Source: Solenopsis invicta (taxonomy: Eukaryota; Arthropoda; Insecta; Hymenoptera; Formicidae). From it: a DNA stretch of 64,000 bases. Shown here piece after piece: positions 33,209-45,769 of this stretch (positions are counted from its first letter, which is position 1; every line of letters starts with the position of its first letter). The translations under genes and the position numbers were made by a program. Under the pieces are notes generated by a model, which saw nothing but the letters and a program-made list of their open reading frames with translations, was not told the DNA's origin and ran no database searches. Location: positions 2,055,501-2,119,500 of the forward strand of contig NC_052666.1 of the NCBI RefSeq assembly GCF_016802725.1. Reading direction: 5' to 3'.

Positions 33209-35238
33209 TCTAGTGCACTTACACTGCAAATCATATCCTCTCTATATATCGAGGGCACTCGTATGTTATCCGATACAACTCCGGATATACCGTTTGTTCA
33301 AACTGATGCACAGATCAGTGCGAGTAGCCGATTGATTCTGCGAAATGTTACAATTATATTTATTTCTATTGTAGTAATAATTGCATATTTTTCTAGCACG
33401 GCATGTCGGGACTTTTATCAACAAGAACGGACAAGTTACAGGCATCAATTACATAGAATTAAAAAGGGGCGGAAAAAAAAAATTTGATCAATGCAATAAT
33501 GATCATTTCTCGCGATTTATGCGATTTCAAAATGATTGTCAAGGTGCTCGAAGAGATTTACAAAACATTTTCTTTTACTACACTCAGCTGTATGCATAGC
33601 GTCACATACTATCCTGATTGACTCTACGAACGATTACGCAAATCAGTTGTTGGCAACACTTAGTAAACATGCCGGCACTGTATGTGGAAAGAAGCTCGTA
33701 CTATGCAACGTACTATACACCACTACCACATTTGACGGAAACATGGCCATTTGGAATGTTTCAATGTTTAATGTTGTAATTTACAGTTTGTAGCATTAAA
33801 GCTTATCATACGAAGAGGATAAAAATAACGAGACGGAAATTGGTTATGAAATTGGTCTCACACAAAATGGTTAAACGATATTGTTGAATAAATGAAAGAT
33901 TATAACCTATACTCGGCCTCCGTCCGATCGAGATCCTGGAAATTTTTGTGACAAGGGAAAAATCTGTAGATCGATCCTGGCCAAAATATTCAATTAGAGT
34001 CGTAAGACGTTATGGTAAATAAATTTTGAAATATTATTTAAAGTTACTATGTCAATATTTGTTATTTACTTCATTTTTCTATTACCTTTACGTTTACATT
34101 TACCTCACTTTATTCCAGATGTTTATCTAGAAAAAAGCGAAAGTACCAGCTTCCTCGCTATTCAAAGCTATTTGAATTTATAAATTTAAATAAAGTATAA
34201 AAATCAATGGACAAGATTATTATCACGATTTTTAAAGAAGATAAAAAAAAATTAGAGAAGATAGGTGAATATAAAGGACGTCGAATGTTGGACAATGAAA
34301 TAGAAGAGAAAAATTCGATTATGGTTAGCAGATAAGCAAATAAAATGTTATCAAGAGTATTGTAAGATTTATCTTGTAATCCTGATGCAATAATACAGAC
34401 GATATAAGTGATTCTGAAGATTTGCAGGAGTCAGGATTGGGGTAAGTTAGGCCTGTTGTAACATACACGTCATAGAGACAAGGGAGTATACGATCGAAAC
34501 GGAAAGTATGTATGCTACGAGATGAAAACCCTAAGAACCAAACTGACCAGAAGAGACCGCCGAATGAGGAGAACACGCCGACATCCGAAGACGCGTTTCT
34601 TATTATTGGCAGATAAAACAACTATTAAATTTAAATTAAATTGGCCAATGAATATAGTTAAATTTCATATTTATGAAAGATATTAAAGAGTAGAGTTAAA
34701 AGCAATAGGATTCTTCCATTTCGTGGTAAAGTGCGAGAAACAAAACAAAAAAAATAACTGTCATTAATTGTGGACTACACTCGAGGAGTTATTAAATAAA
34801 ATGCCAAAAGGAATAATGATTATTATTATTATTACAAATAAAGATTCGCCTTGTCTTGAGCCTGAGTACTCTAGACGAGAATCAAGGTGTGGCAAGCCCC
34901 CCCACCCAACAGAACTGAAAGAGAGCCTGCAGACTAGCTCTTTTCGTTCTCAACTATTTTCAATTATACTCTTAATTTTATAAAGATTTCTTATTATTGG
35001 CAGGTAAAAATATCGAATTTAAATTGAATTGGTCGATAAATACAGTCAAGTACAGTCCACTTTCACATTTGTGAAATTTATTCAAGAGTGCCATTATAAT
35101 CCCTGTTGGATTTCGTTTCTTGGAAAATGAGACAGAAACAAAAGAATAACATTGTTTTTTTAGCAGTGGATACACTCCATTTCCGTTTAATGGGAATTCT
35201 TTTCGAAATTAACTTTTAACATTTTATTACAGATTTAA
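33209..35238. other. AT-rich sequence with a diverged direct duplication
   Basis: No gene recognised. Two related stretches of about 165 bp, 34603-34760 and 34987-35150, both begin with a TTTCTTATTATTGGCAG-like sequence, which also resembles a 3' splice acceptor. They may be old exon-proximal duplications linked to the FLYWCH remnants immediately to the right. Confidence 0.4.
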
Positions 35239-35443
35239 GAAAGCCAGCAGAGAAAAGGCTCAAAAACTTATGTCTACAATATGTCGTCTTTTCGTATTAC
35301 CGAGATTCGAGACCCAAGAACATATATTAGATGCACCCGGTGTAGAATGCCGCGCACGCATTACTTTGTAGAATGATTATGTTCACATGGAAGAGCAACA
35401 TAATCATTCTCTGAATAAAAATCGCCGAAGAGAGTACGTGTGA
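35239..35443 (+). pseudogene. FLYWCH zinc-finger exon remnant 1
   Basis: It is preceded by a good acceptor (TTTTATTACAG at 35222-35232). The first part reads RKGSKTYVYNMSSF and continues to a Cys-x2-Cys. A +1 shift near 35342 then continues as VECRARITL, a TAG stop, and VHMEEQHNHSLNKN. The spaced Cys and the terminal HNH are the FLYWCH zinc-finger pattern. One frameshift and one stop make it a pseudogene. FLYWCH domains bind DNA or protein and in insects are often alternative 3' exons of mod(mdg4)-like BTB genes; that link is inferred. Confidence 0.6.
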
Positions 35444-35959
35444 CTAGACTTAATGGGTTCCCGCATTTCCGTCCGTTTTAGATGCCTCGTTTTATATATG
35501 GAGCTTATTTCGAGCGGAAAAGCGGTTTAACGGTGTTAATCGATTTAAATCCATGTATTCGATACATGTGTGCGTGTGCGTGTGCGTGTAATAATTATAT
35601 AAAAATATCATTCGCAATGCTACGAGACCTCGTATTGGTATCCGTTACTATTCGAAACAAATATTGTACACGCTTTCGTCATAAAATGCGCGATTCGGTA
35701 CGCACGCGGGATACCGGGTGGTGGGTGGATGATGTACGACGTGTCGACACGTGCTTAGCTGCATCACTTAGCAAAAAGCTGAAGAATTAGCAACTTTAAC
35801 AGCAGAATATCATGTGCGGAAATATATAAAAAATAATTTCAAAATTAATATATGTTAATGTTAATATGAGTTACGTCAATACAAATATTAAAATTATACG
35901 CAACTTAATTTAGAAAATTATTTTTATTAATTTCCAAAGGGAAAATTCTAAAATATACG

Positions 35960-36028
35960 TGTCATTTAGAGTTCCGCTACATTAAAGAAGAACATAATCA
36001 TCCCCCAAACAGAAATGATGCTCGATAG
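35960..36028 (+). pseudogene. FLYWCH zinc-finger remnant 2 (C-terminal end only)
   Basis: A short open stretch encodes CHLEFRYIKEEHNHPPNRND and then stops. The Cys followed by an EEHNH motif matches the end of a FLYWCH domain and resembles remnant 1 (EEQHNHSLNKN). Nothing upstream is recognisable, so it is a small relic. Confidence 0.45.
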
Positions 36029-36374
36029 CCAAACGCGCTGTCGTGTTACCAACAATTGTTGCAGCAACTATGTAGATAGAAATGTAGCTCACTTGTGAAA
36101 TTTCAGAGCGCTAGGACCACTGGGATGTACAATTGTTTCACAAATGAAATGGGATATCTCTTTAAAACGAGAATTAAACGAATGCTTTACACACGGTTTA
36201 GTATAATTCTACATAATTCTGCTGTAATACGAGAAATTTCTATTATACGTTGAAAAAATTTAAATATTATTCAACATCAGATTTAATTTACGAGCAATTT
36301 TGAAAATGTCATACGATTTTTCTTTAGGTATTGCAAATTTATAAATGTAATTTTGAAAATTAACTTTATACTTC

Positions 36375-36546
36375 ATGACAGATGAAGAGAAGAGTTTTCC
36401 CGACCAGAGGGAAAAGTTAAAAGTATTATACATTTATAACGGTTATGCATATATATATATCACTTGGATTCCCAGTACACACGAATGTGTACCGGTGTGT
36501 TACAGAAGACGAACTTGTAAATGTCGTAGGCAAGCAAGCACGCACG

Positions 36547-36560
<14 letters not shown>
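36375..36560 (+). pseudogene. FLYWCH zinc-finger remnant 3 (N-terminal half)
   Basis: An acceptor-like sequence (ACTTCATGACAG) precedes an open stretch containing KLKVLYIYNGYAYIYIT followed by Cys-rich CYRRRTCKCRR. NGY-aromatic followed by basic Cys pairs is typical of the first half of a FLYWCH domain. It then runs into an (AC)n microsatellite (36545-36590) and loses the HNH end. It is same-strand with the two other remnants, consistent with a cluster of decayed alternative exons. Confidence 0.5.
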
Positions 36561-36592
<32 letters not shown>

Positions 36593-36796
36593 AGTCAATA
36601 AGAAATCAATCTAAAATTGCATACCTTGACGGATTGTAATCTGGAGTCGATTGCGTCATCATCGCCTGTACTTTTTTCCTGAAACATGGCCTTTTTCAAG
36701 TCTGCCACTGAAATATGCAGTCCATCGAACGATACTGTTTCATAGTGGTCCAAAGTAGATTTAAATTTGTAGTGTACGGGAATCGTTGCTATTTAA

Positions 36797-36852
<56 letters not shown>

Positions 36853-37107
36853 GGTGATTCAAAATAACCTATTGGTCCCGAAGTTGGCATATTCGTAATC
36901 GAATTCTGAGACGATTTTTCCTTTTGCAAAAATTTGTCCGAAGCTTAGTTTTCAAGTTACAATAAGAATTAGTTAGCTTATTACGGGTCAGGTACAAGTG
37001 GAAGACAGGGGCGGCGCGACTCACTGTTACACGCGGGTGTTTCCGTGGGGCACCTCCTGCGCTCAAATGACTGACAGAAGTACATGGACAGCACATTCCT
37101 ATTTAAA

Positions 37108-37142
<35 letters not shown>

Positions 37143-37234
37143 ACTTTAATTATGCTACATTTAACTTGCCAAATTTCGATCTGTCATCCGGCCGTCAAAT
37201 ATCGGGATGACCGTGAAATCTTCAAGTAAGTTTA

Positions 37235-38552
37235 CGAGGTGTGTTCAAAAAGTATCGCGAATTTTGTGTTTTTTCAAAAATTATTTATTTATTCATGAAT
37301 ATCTATTTTGTCCCCTTCAAAGTAATCCCCATGAGATATTATACACTTGTGCCAACGGTTTTTCCAATCTTCGAAGCACTTCAAAAAATCATTTTTTTTA
37401 ATCTTGTTCAGCTCCTCCTTCGATGCCGTCTTTATCTCGTCAAGCGTAGCGTAACGTCGTCCTTTCATGGGCCTCTTCAGTTTAGGGAACAAAAAAAGTC
37501 ACAGGGGGCCAGATCTGGGGAATACGGTGGCTGCGGCATCATTAGTGTGTTGTTTTTGGCCAAAAAGTCGCGCACAAGCAACGATGTGTGAGCAGGGTCG
37601 TTATCGTGGTGCAAAAGCCAATTTTTGTTCTTCCACAAATCCGGGCGTTTCTGGCGGATTGCTTCGCGCAAATTGCGCATAACTTGCAGGTAATATTCCT
37701 TATTGACCGTTCTACCCTGTGGCAAGAACTCATGATGCACCACGCCCCTGCAATCGAAGAAAACTGTCAGCAAAACTTTCACATTCGACCGAACTTGGCG
37801 CGCTTTTTTCGGTCTTGGTTCGTGCGGCAGCTTCCATTGAGATGATTGAGCTTTGGTTTCCACGTCATAACCATAAACCCACGATTCGTCACCAGTTATG
37901 ACCCTCTGGAGCAAATTTGGGTCGTCGCGGACAGAGTCCAACATCTCATTAGCAATGTTCATGCGATGCTGTTTTTGGTCGCAATTGAGCAATTTTGGTA
38001 CGAATTTCGCGGCGACCCGTCTCATGCCCAAATCATTGATAAAAATCGAATGGCACGAGCCAATCGATATGTTTAGGTCCTCAGCAACTTCTCTAACGGT
38101 GATTCGACGATTGGCCAATACCATTTTCTCCACTTCATTAATTTTTTCGTCTGTTGAAGTGCTCGGGCGTCCGGCACGCTCTTCGTCGTTCACATCTTCT
38201 CGGCCTTCTGAGAACATTTTGTACCACCGATAAACGTTGCTTCGGTCCAAGGTAGCTTCTCCGTATGCCACAGTCAACATTCGGAATGCATCCGCGCACT
38301 TAATTTCGTTTTTCACACAAAATTTGATACAGGTTCTTTGATCCATTTTTTTGAATAGGTAAAAATCGAAGACGATCCAAAACACGTGCAAGCAAAGCAG
38401 CTGTCAACAATTAAGTGAACATTCAAAATGGCCGAGCTTGTCGGCATAAGTGAGAGACATGAGTACCAACATAACGCCACAAAAAGATCGAAATTCGAAT
38501 ATACGTAACCCGCGAAAATTCAAAATTCGCGATACTTTTTGAACACACCTCG
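37235..38552 (-). mobile_element. Mariner element inserted in the foldback's left arm
   Basis: 1318 bp with 32-bp perfect terminal inverted repeats beginning CGAGGTGTGTTCAAAAAG, flanked by TA duplications (37233-37234, 38553-38554). The right arm of the host foldback preserves the empty site: AAGTTTACATTATT with one TA. This independently proves the insertion boundaries. Confidence 0.95.
37289..38346 (-). pseudogene. Mariner transposase, one frameshift
   Basis: Cut-and-paste transposase of the Tc1/mariner superfamily. Start at ATG 38346 (MDQRTCIKF). Residues 1-110 form two helix-turn-helix regions (YRWYKMFSEGREDVNDEERA). The catalytic triad is complete: D in TGDESWVYGYD, D in HHDNDPAH, then exactly 34 residues to the D of YSPDLAPCDFF, giving DD34D. 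The frame breaks just after that Asp in a T homopolymer (about 37485-37492). The remaining ~65 residues (FPKLKRPMKGRRYATLDEI, down to 37289) continue in another frame. Summed length (~350 aa) is normal for mariners. The single lesion in otherwise intact sequence suggests recent inactivation or a homopolymer sequencing error. Confidence 0.92.
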
Positions 38553-40472
38553 TACATTATTATAATAAATGTACGCCCGCGAATAATAAAATTTAATGCA
38601 AATTAGATTACTTAAATGTGCACTTGCAAGTTAAAAGTAGAACTTTTAAAACGCACAAAATGGATAGAAAGGAGAGAGAGAGAGAGAGTGACGGGGTGGG
38701 GGGGCTTTGAACAAGTTTAAGCACGTTTACTTACGCACATGGCGATCAGCTTATTGTTTCCACGATGCGACAATTTAATTTAAATTTGTGCTTTATCCAG
38801 ATCTATCCCTCGAAGTTGTTTCATATTTCACCACATTTACACTATTTACTCTTCATTTGATTGATAAACGCGGAACTACGCGACGAACCGATCGATCGAC
38901 TTTATTAATTACTATTAATCACTACTGTAATCACTACAATCATTCAATGCGTTAAAATTACTCGAAGAAACACGTATTTACGTTACGATCACACAACACG
39001 TGTTCACTCGACGATATAAAGCAGTCTACTGAATGTTATTGGTTATGTCGTTATAAGAGTGTCGAACGATTGGTTAAAGCCATAAGTCAAAACGCGGTAA
39101 TTCAAAATGAAAATATTGATTAATACGATTTACATCGATACAGTTTATTAGAAAAATGTGGCAAATGCATGTTTATTATTACTTGTTAAAAATTGTAAGT
39201 GACTTTATCAAGATAATTATTTAGAATATTTATTATAAAAGAACTTTAAGGATATAATTCTTGAAATCTCCTTGCAGCAATGGATAATTTGCCCTTTTCA
39301 GGGCAATCAAATATTTTATTTTGAGGAATATTTTCACAGTTTTCACAAATATTCAAAAATAAGAAATAAAAAAAGTATTTAGAAAAAATTGATTTTGATA
39401 AAATTATTTTTTGAATATTTAAAATGAATAATATTTAATTATCTTGATAAAGTCACTATCATACAATTTTTAACAAATAATGATAAATATGCATTTGCAA
39501 CATTTTTCTAATAAATTGTATTGATGTAAATTGTATTAACCAATATTTGCATTTTAAATTGGCGCGTTTTGACTTATGGCTTTAACCAATCGTTCGACAC
39601 TCTTATAACAACATAATCAATAATATCCAGTCGATTGCTTGATATCGTCGAGTGAACACGTGTTGTGTGATCGTAACGTAAACACGTGTTTCTTCGAGTA
39701 ATTTTAATCGAATAATTGTAGTGATAGTAATTAATAAAGTTGATCGATCGGTTCGTCGCGTAGTTCCGCGTTTATCGATCAAGTGCAGAGTAAATAGTAA
39801 TGTGGTAAAATATAAAACAACTTCGAGGGATAGATCTGGATAAAGGACAAATTTAAATTGAACTGTCGCATCGTGGAAACAATAAACTGATTGCCGTGTG
39901 CGTGAGTGATCGTGCTTAAACTTGTTTAAAGCCTCTTTCTTCCCCGTCTCTATCTCTCTCACTCTCTCTCTCTCTCTCCTTTCTTTCCTTTTTGTGCGTT
40001 TTAAAAGTGCTACTTTTAACTTGCAAGTGCACATTTAAGTAATCTAATTTGCATTAAATTTTATTATTCGCGGGCGTACATTTATTATAATAATGTAAAC
40101 TTACTTAAAGATTTCACGGTCATCCCGATATTTGACGGCCGGATGACAGATCGAAATTTGACAAGTTAAATGTAGCATAATTAAAGTGACGGAAAGAGAG
40201 AAAGAGAGAGAGAGAGAAAGTTTAAATAGGAATGTGATGTCCTTTTGTCAGTCATTTGAGCGCAGGAGGTGCTCCACGGAAACACCCGCGTGTAACAGTG
40301 AGTCGCGCCGCCCCTGTCTACCACTTGTACCTGACCCGTCATACGCTAACTAATTTTTATTGTAACTTGAAAACTAAGCTCCGGACAAATTTTTGCAAAA
40401 GGAAAAATCGTCTCAGAATTCGATTACGAATATGCCAGTTTCGGGACCAATAGGTTATTTTGAATCACCCTG

Positions 40473-41544
40473 TATATATATATATATATATATATAAGGA
40501 GCAAAGACATTGAAGCAAAAAACTCAAAGTTTCATCATCAATAAAAGTAAAGTCTAGACTAATATGTGAGCGGTAATCTTCACTTTTTACGGTCGCTTGT
40601 TAATCTACACTTTCTTTGGTGAGATAGTTTCAATTAAATATTCAGTTAATATAAGCAAATATTCAGTAACATTTAGTAACCGTTTGGTAACCGAGTGATT
40701 GCTTTATTATATCTGTTTGCTATTAACACAATTACTAAATATTCAATTAAATTAATCAAACGTTTAATTGAAATTATTTCATCAAAGCTAGATTATTATT
40801 AAACACTCGTTTTTTCTTCTTTCTCCGCAGTATATAAAGAGTGCGTCTGTTGATTCATTAATTTTTATCGATGAAGGTAGTCGAAAAAAGTTTTAAGAGG
40901 TCTTGAGTAAAATATTCGTGTGAAGAAAGTCACGCTTGTCTTCTTATTGGTGCCATCTTGGTGCCACAGAAGTTTCTTTTAAACTTATAAAAAATAATTG
41001 ATAATCTAATATAAAATTTTGAATGATATAAATAGCTGCAAAACAACGTAAAATAATAAAAAGTGCGCCATTCAACGCAAAACTATAAACTTATTTAATC
41101 ATCTTACACAATATTTTATCATTATGTATTCATGCTGCTGAAAGCTGTAACATACATGATAAGACATGCAAAAATCTTTTGCCAAACAACGTTTATACCA
41201 ATTTACTTTAAGAAAGCGATTTAAGCAGCGTTTTCTTTCTCCGCGAAATTAACGGGAGAATTCGTACGTCATTAAACTAGAGGACTAGTTGGTCGTGAAA
41301 TTGATCGTTAAGTATAATTTCGTATTGAGACATCGACAAATTTAATATAGAGAATTTCTAAGGAATTCTCCAAGTTTATATACTAAATAAAAAAAAAGCG
41401 AGAGGCATAATTATAAATAAATATCAAACGTTGAACTTATTTTAACAAACTAGGTAGGAAAATTGCTAATCTACATTTGAACAACAACACAATAACATTT
41501 TGTTTTCTCCGTTGATAGAAAATTATGAAAAAATCAAGTACCGA
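40473..41544. other. AT-rich stretch, nothing recognised
   Basis: A short TA microsatellite follows the foldback; the rest is AT-rich sequence without a convincing ORF, RNA or repeat. Confidence 0.5.
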
Positions 41545-42175
41545 CTCTGCACTATTAGGAATAACGATAGATAAATTAAGGGGGGGGGAGAGAGAGAGAG
41601 AGAGAGAGGAGGTAAAAAAAATTAATTCGAGATCGAGAGGGTTAATCCGACTGAATGCGAAATTGAATGGCGAAGACGAATCATATTTGACAAATCTCGA
41701 AACGCAACTTTGTTCTCGGCGCATCGGCTACAGCGACGATGACGATAGGTTAATTAGTATACACAATGCAGTGATCTCACAACGTGATATTTCCGTACAC
41801 GCTTCGCATGACGCGAATCACTGTCTTTATCTCCTTTCTTCCATCGGCACCGACCCAGCCGCTTCCTCTTTCACGTTCGCACGAGAGACAGAAGTCGAGA
41901 AGAACTCGTAGCGAATGTTCGAGAGCGTAAAGAGTAAATTAAATCGTGATTAAAGTTAATCTACATTGATAGAGGTAGTCAAGCTAGAGAGGAGAGAAAA
42001 AAGTAAAAGCGAAAATAAAGAGACAAATGGTTGGGGAGAGGGGGGGACTAAAAATTGCGGACCGTAAAAATATGCATACATACACAAACGCACACAGACG
42101 CGAATGCACGCACGCACGCACGCACGCGCGTGCACACGGAAGATCACTACGCCGATTCGCAGATGAAACTGCGTA
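41545..42175. repeat. Solo copy of a 630-bp non-coding piece of the array unit
   Basis: Matches unit 1 positions 2551-3178 almost perfectly, lying outside the array in the same orientation. Its left edge corresponds to within a few bases of the possible 3' splice site next to ORF C. Its right edge abuts a CACTGATAAAAAT sequence that may be a transposon end. It shares with unit 1, but not with units 2-5, the forms CCGTAAAAATATGC and CGAATGCACGCACG. No ORF A, B or C sequence accompanies it. Confidence 0.9.
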
Positions 42176-43173
42176 CACTGATAAAAATCGATGCGATTTT
42201 ACAAAGGTAATTTACTTATTTTTTAATAAATTTATTGACTTTTTGTAGTTTTTTACTTAAAATGTGTATATCTCTCTAACTTCAATGAAAAATACTAAAA
42301 TATTATGAAACATTAATTAAATTTAGTATAATTACAGATTTTTTAATAAATTTACTTCTTGTATTGCTAAGTTTATTCATAATATTACATGTACGTGTTT
42401 AAAGTTCACTTCTGTATAGTTAATTTACAATCTGACGTGGGATTTTACTGTCGATATTGTGATATCACGGTATTTTAGTAAACCTATTTTTGCATGCGGT
42501 ATCCAAGTGACGACGTCGTGCGTCGTGAAGTGTTTTAGTGCAGAGCAAGAAAGACGTGTGTATGATATTACTATGTATCTATATTTCATTTAATCTAATA
42601 AATTTCGAACCATCCGTTATTCGCGCCAGATCTCTTATATCGCGTTGTGCCTCGCGTGCAGCATCGCCATCTCTCGGGTCCAGCGGCCCTTTCCGCGATT
42701 TTCGTTTTTCATCATCGTCTTGTCGCCAAGCGCGAGCGCGCCTTTTTTCTCATTCCTCGTGTGTCGTCACGGTGCCGGGTGCGTGTTGGTGCGTGTCTCT
42801 GGACGAAAATTTCGTCACGTCTTGTGCGCGAAATATTGTAAAAGGTAAGTAACACTGTCAATGAGTTTTCTTCCGGCAAGTGCATCGGATCGCTAACGCA
42901 GCGGAGGGATACATATCCCTCGGCCACGGTCGCCGGCGATATTTGTCTAACAAAAGATATCATTGCATAGATATAGAAAAGCCCGGGGGAGAAGCAGAGA
43001 GAGAAAGAGTGGCTCAACCATATCGACGCCCTATAGTACCTACGATTCGAATTTTTTCCTCTACGAGTCGACAAATTTAGAAGCCAATTTAAGAAGAAGA
43101 AATAAAAAGGTTAGTGTCAATAAAAATAAGCTTAGTATCAATAATAATATATTGTGAATTATACTGTCTGAAA
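42176..43173 (+). other. Leader region with a candidate non-coding first exon
   Basis: AT-rich to 42500, then a GC-rich island (about 42630-42840) ending in a strong donor (AAAG/GTAAGTAA at 42845). This looks like a promoter and 5' untranslated exon for the genes downstream. ORFs in the island overlap in several frames and none is convincing. Confidence 0.35.
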
Positions 43174-45769
43174 ATGTTTATATGTTAAACTTGTCATCTT
43201 AACTTCCAAAATATTAAACGATATAATATCCACCAGTACTTTCACCGAAATAAAAAATATGTTTCTTTTCAATGTTTGACTGGTGCTTGTAGAATAACTT
43301 TTAAAACTTATCGTGCATTTAGACAACACATTTTCCGAAACCATAGTAGTAATAAGAGGTTAAAAAGCCAAGTATCTGACGTACCTATAAACTGTGAAAT
43401 TTGTGCTCTTATTTGTAACAACTCAAGCTATAATTAAACACTACAATAACCATATAATTTCTGGAACACCAGTTATATGTCCTTTTTCTAAAATATGTAA
43501 ATCAACTTTATTGTTTAAGAAAAAGAATACATTAGCTCAGCACTTAACTCGATTTCACAAAAGTCAAAAAGATTTTATATTAAAAGATAATGATGTTTCT
43601 ATAATTAATAATGAAGTCAAAGAATATTTACAAGAAATCCCTTATCAGCAGGAAACTAATAAAAATGAAATTTACAATGAAGATTTAAATTCTTTAGGTA
43701 TGAAGTTGTTAGGTTCTTTATATTTATCGTTAGAAACACAGTATCAATTACCTAATCAATCTTTGCAAATTTTAATTGACAATATGAATGATTTCCACAA
43801 AATAAACGTGCAATATTTGTCAAAGCAATTAACTTTAAATAATTTAAATATTGATAAATCACTTTTAGAAAATGACTTATTTAAAAGCACATAATTCACA
43901 AAATGGGTACTTTAGATCAAAGTTTGCGAGAGACAAATATTATATAAATAATTTTAACTACGTTAAACCCAAGTGTATTATTTTAAGTAACAATAACAAA
44001 TATTATTACATACCAATAAAAGAAACTTTAATTAATCTTTTTAAAAATTCCAATTTTTCCAATCAATATTTTGATTTCAAAGAGATTTCTTTAGAGAATA
44101 TATTTTCTAATATAACAGATGGAAATTTATTTAAAAATAACATTTTTTTAAAACAAAATCCTAATGCTTTACAACTTATAATATATCAAGATGCATACGA
44201 AATTTGTAACCCTTTAGGTTCGTCCAGGATAAAACAAAATTGTTGGGGTTTACTTTACATTGGCAAATATTCCCGCTTGGCAACGTGTTAAAATAAATCA
44301 AATTAATTTAGTTGCTTTAATGTATGAAAAAGATCTGAAGAGACTTGGAACGTCAGAGCTTTTTAATATTCTTATACAAGATTTAAAGGATATTGAACAA
44401 ACAGGTATAGAAATCAACTATAAAAATGAAAAAGTAATGCTTAAAGGAACATTAATAGCTTTAATAGGAGATAATCTGGGTAGTCATTTTATTGGTGGAT
44501 TCAATGAGAACTTTCACATGTCGGGTTATTTTTGTCGATTTTGTCATATTAACAAAATAAAAGAAAATTCGCAACTTATAACGTCAAAATTTGAGAAAAG
44601 AACAATAGAAACTTACAAAGAAGATATAAATAATATAGTAAATGATAATCAAGTCAGCAGAGGAATTAAATTAAATTCTGTTTTTAACAATTTAAACTTT
44701 TTTCACGTTTGCCAACCTGGAATGCCACCTTGTATATCACATGATTTTTTTGAAGGGATTGTTCAGTACGATGTCATGTTAATAATAAATGAATTAGTTG
44801 GAAAAAAATTGTTGACTTATGAATATATTAATGAAAAACTTAGCAATATTAATTTTCAAAATGAAGAGAAAATATACTTGCCACCAATAAAAAAGTCAGA
44901 AAAATTAAATGGCACTCATAGTCAAAATATGAAAATATTAAATATATTACCTTTTGCCTTGATTAGAATAAATAAGTTATATGACTTTGAGGAATGGAAA
45001 TTACTTCTTCTTTTGCGAAAAATTGTAAACATTGTGTTAGTTTTCAAAATATCGATTGGTCAAATTGCGTTGTTACACTATTTGATAGAAGAATACTTAG
45101 AAACTCGTCAAATATTATTTCCATCTACAAAATTAAGGCCTAAACATCACTACTTAATCCATTATTCTAATTTATTCAGAGAATTCGGGCCACTACGACA
45201 TTTATGGACATTAGCATTTGAGCACAAACATCAGTATTTTAAAAGTGTTATTCGTCATACGACTAATTATAAAAATGTCCTTTTTTCTCTCTCTCGGAAA
45301 CATCAACTTTTACAAGCGTATAACTCTTCTTTGAATTCTTTGTATTATAATAAAATTATATCAGAAGATGCCAGGCTGCTTGAACAAAACAATCTTTCAA
45401 GAGATAAACAAAATTCATAAAATTCATGAAAACCAATATTATTTTTCTTTTTCGGCAAGCTTTAAAGGAGTAACTTATAAGAAAAACAGTTTTGTGTCAT
45501 ACGGAAGAAGTATTTTTGGATATTACAATCTGTGTCAAATAGATTATCTTATTATCGACCTAGAATTTGAAAACTTATACTTTTTTGATATCAAAATAAA
45601 TATTTGTTATAATTCAACGAATGGAATATTTGAAAAATTAACAGTAGAGAATGAAACAAAAATATTTATTAGTCATAAAGATCTTATCTCTCCTGAAACT
45701 GTCTTAATGCAAGAAATTGATGGCAGTCCTTTATTTTATTTCAAATCTGCACCTTTCGATGAACTTTAA
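43174..45769 (+). pseudogene. Decayed CACTA/EnSpm-like transposase with N-terminal zinc fingers
   Basis: Three C2H2-like units come first: one whose CxxC (43183-43194) contains an in-frame TAA; FQCLTGACRITF...HIFRNH (about 43268-43335); and CPFSKICKSTLLF...HLTRFH (about 43480-43557). The core carries features I associate with metazoan EnSpm transposases: YQDAYEICNPLGS (about 44190), NIPAWQRVKINQI (44265), LIGDNLGSHFIGGF then YFCRFC (44460-44540), and HDFFEGIVQYDVM (44740). Frames break near 43420-43440, 43872-43894, 44260-44291 and 45368-45420. Expected role: DNA transposition in the nucleus, now presumably dead. Family assignment is from memory of motifs; another large DNA-transposon family is possible. 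Confidence 0.6.

Larger units (their letters stand above)
36850..40472. mobile_element. Long foldback (inverted-repeat) DNA element interrupted by a mariner
   Basis: Left end CAGGGTGATTCAAAATAACC and right end its reverse complement. After removing the mariner, the two arms (about 1.1 kb each) match along nearly their whole length around a short AT-rich centre at about 39235-39420. TA microsatellites flank both sides (36794-36849, 40473-40496), suggesting a TA-rich target. No transposase is recognisable inside, so it is a non-autonomous foldback element; the superfamily is unclear because CAGGG ends fit hAT, but no 8-bp duplication can be read in TA repeats. The arms carry CT/GA microsatellites of different length. 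Confidence 0.8.

Noticed and set aside
35370..35410. Perfect 14-bp stem hairpin AGAATGATTATGTT / AACATAATCATTCT
   Set aside because: It lies in the FLYWCH remnant coding for DYVHMEEQHNH, so the symmetry is explained by codons. No terminator or RNA context supports it.
40256..40453. Short ORF in the right arm of the foldback (AGGAPRKHPRVTVSRAAP)
   Set aside because: It also appears on the opposite strand in the left arm (36869-37096) as an inverted duplicate, with no recognised similarity; an arm-sequence artefact.
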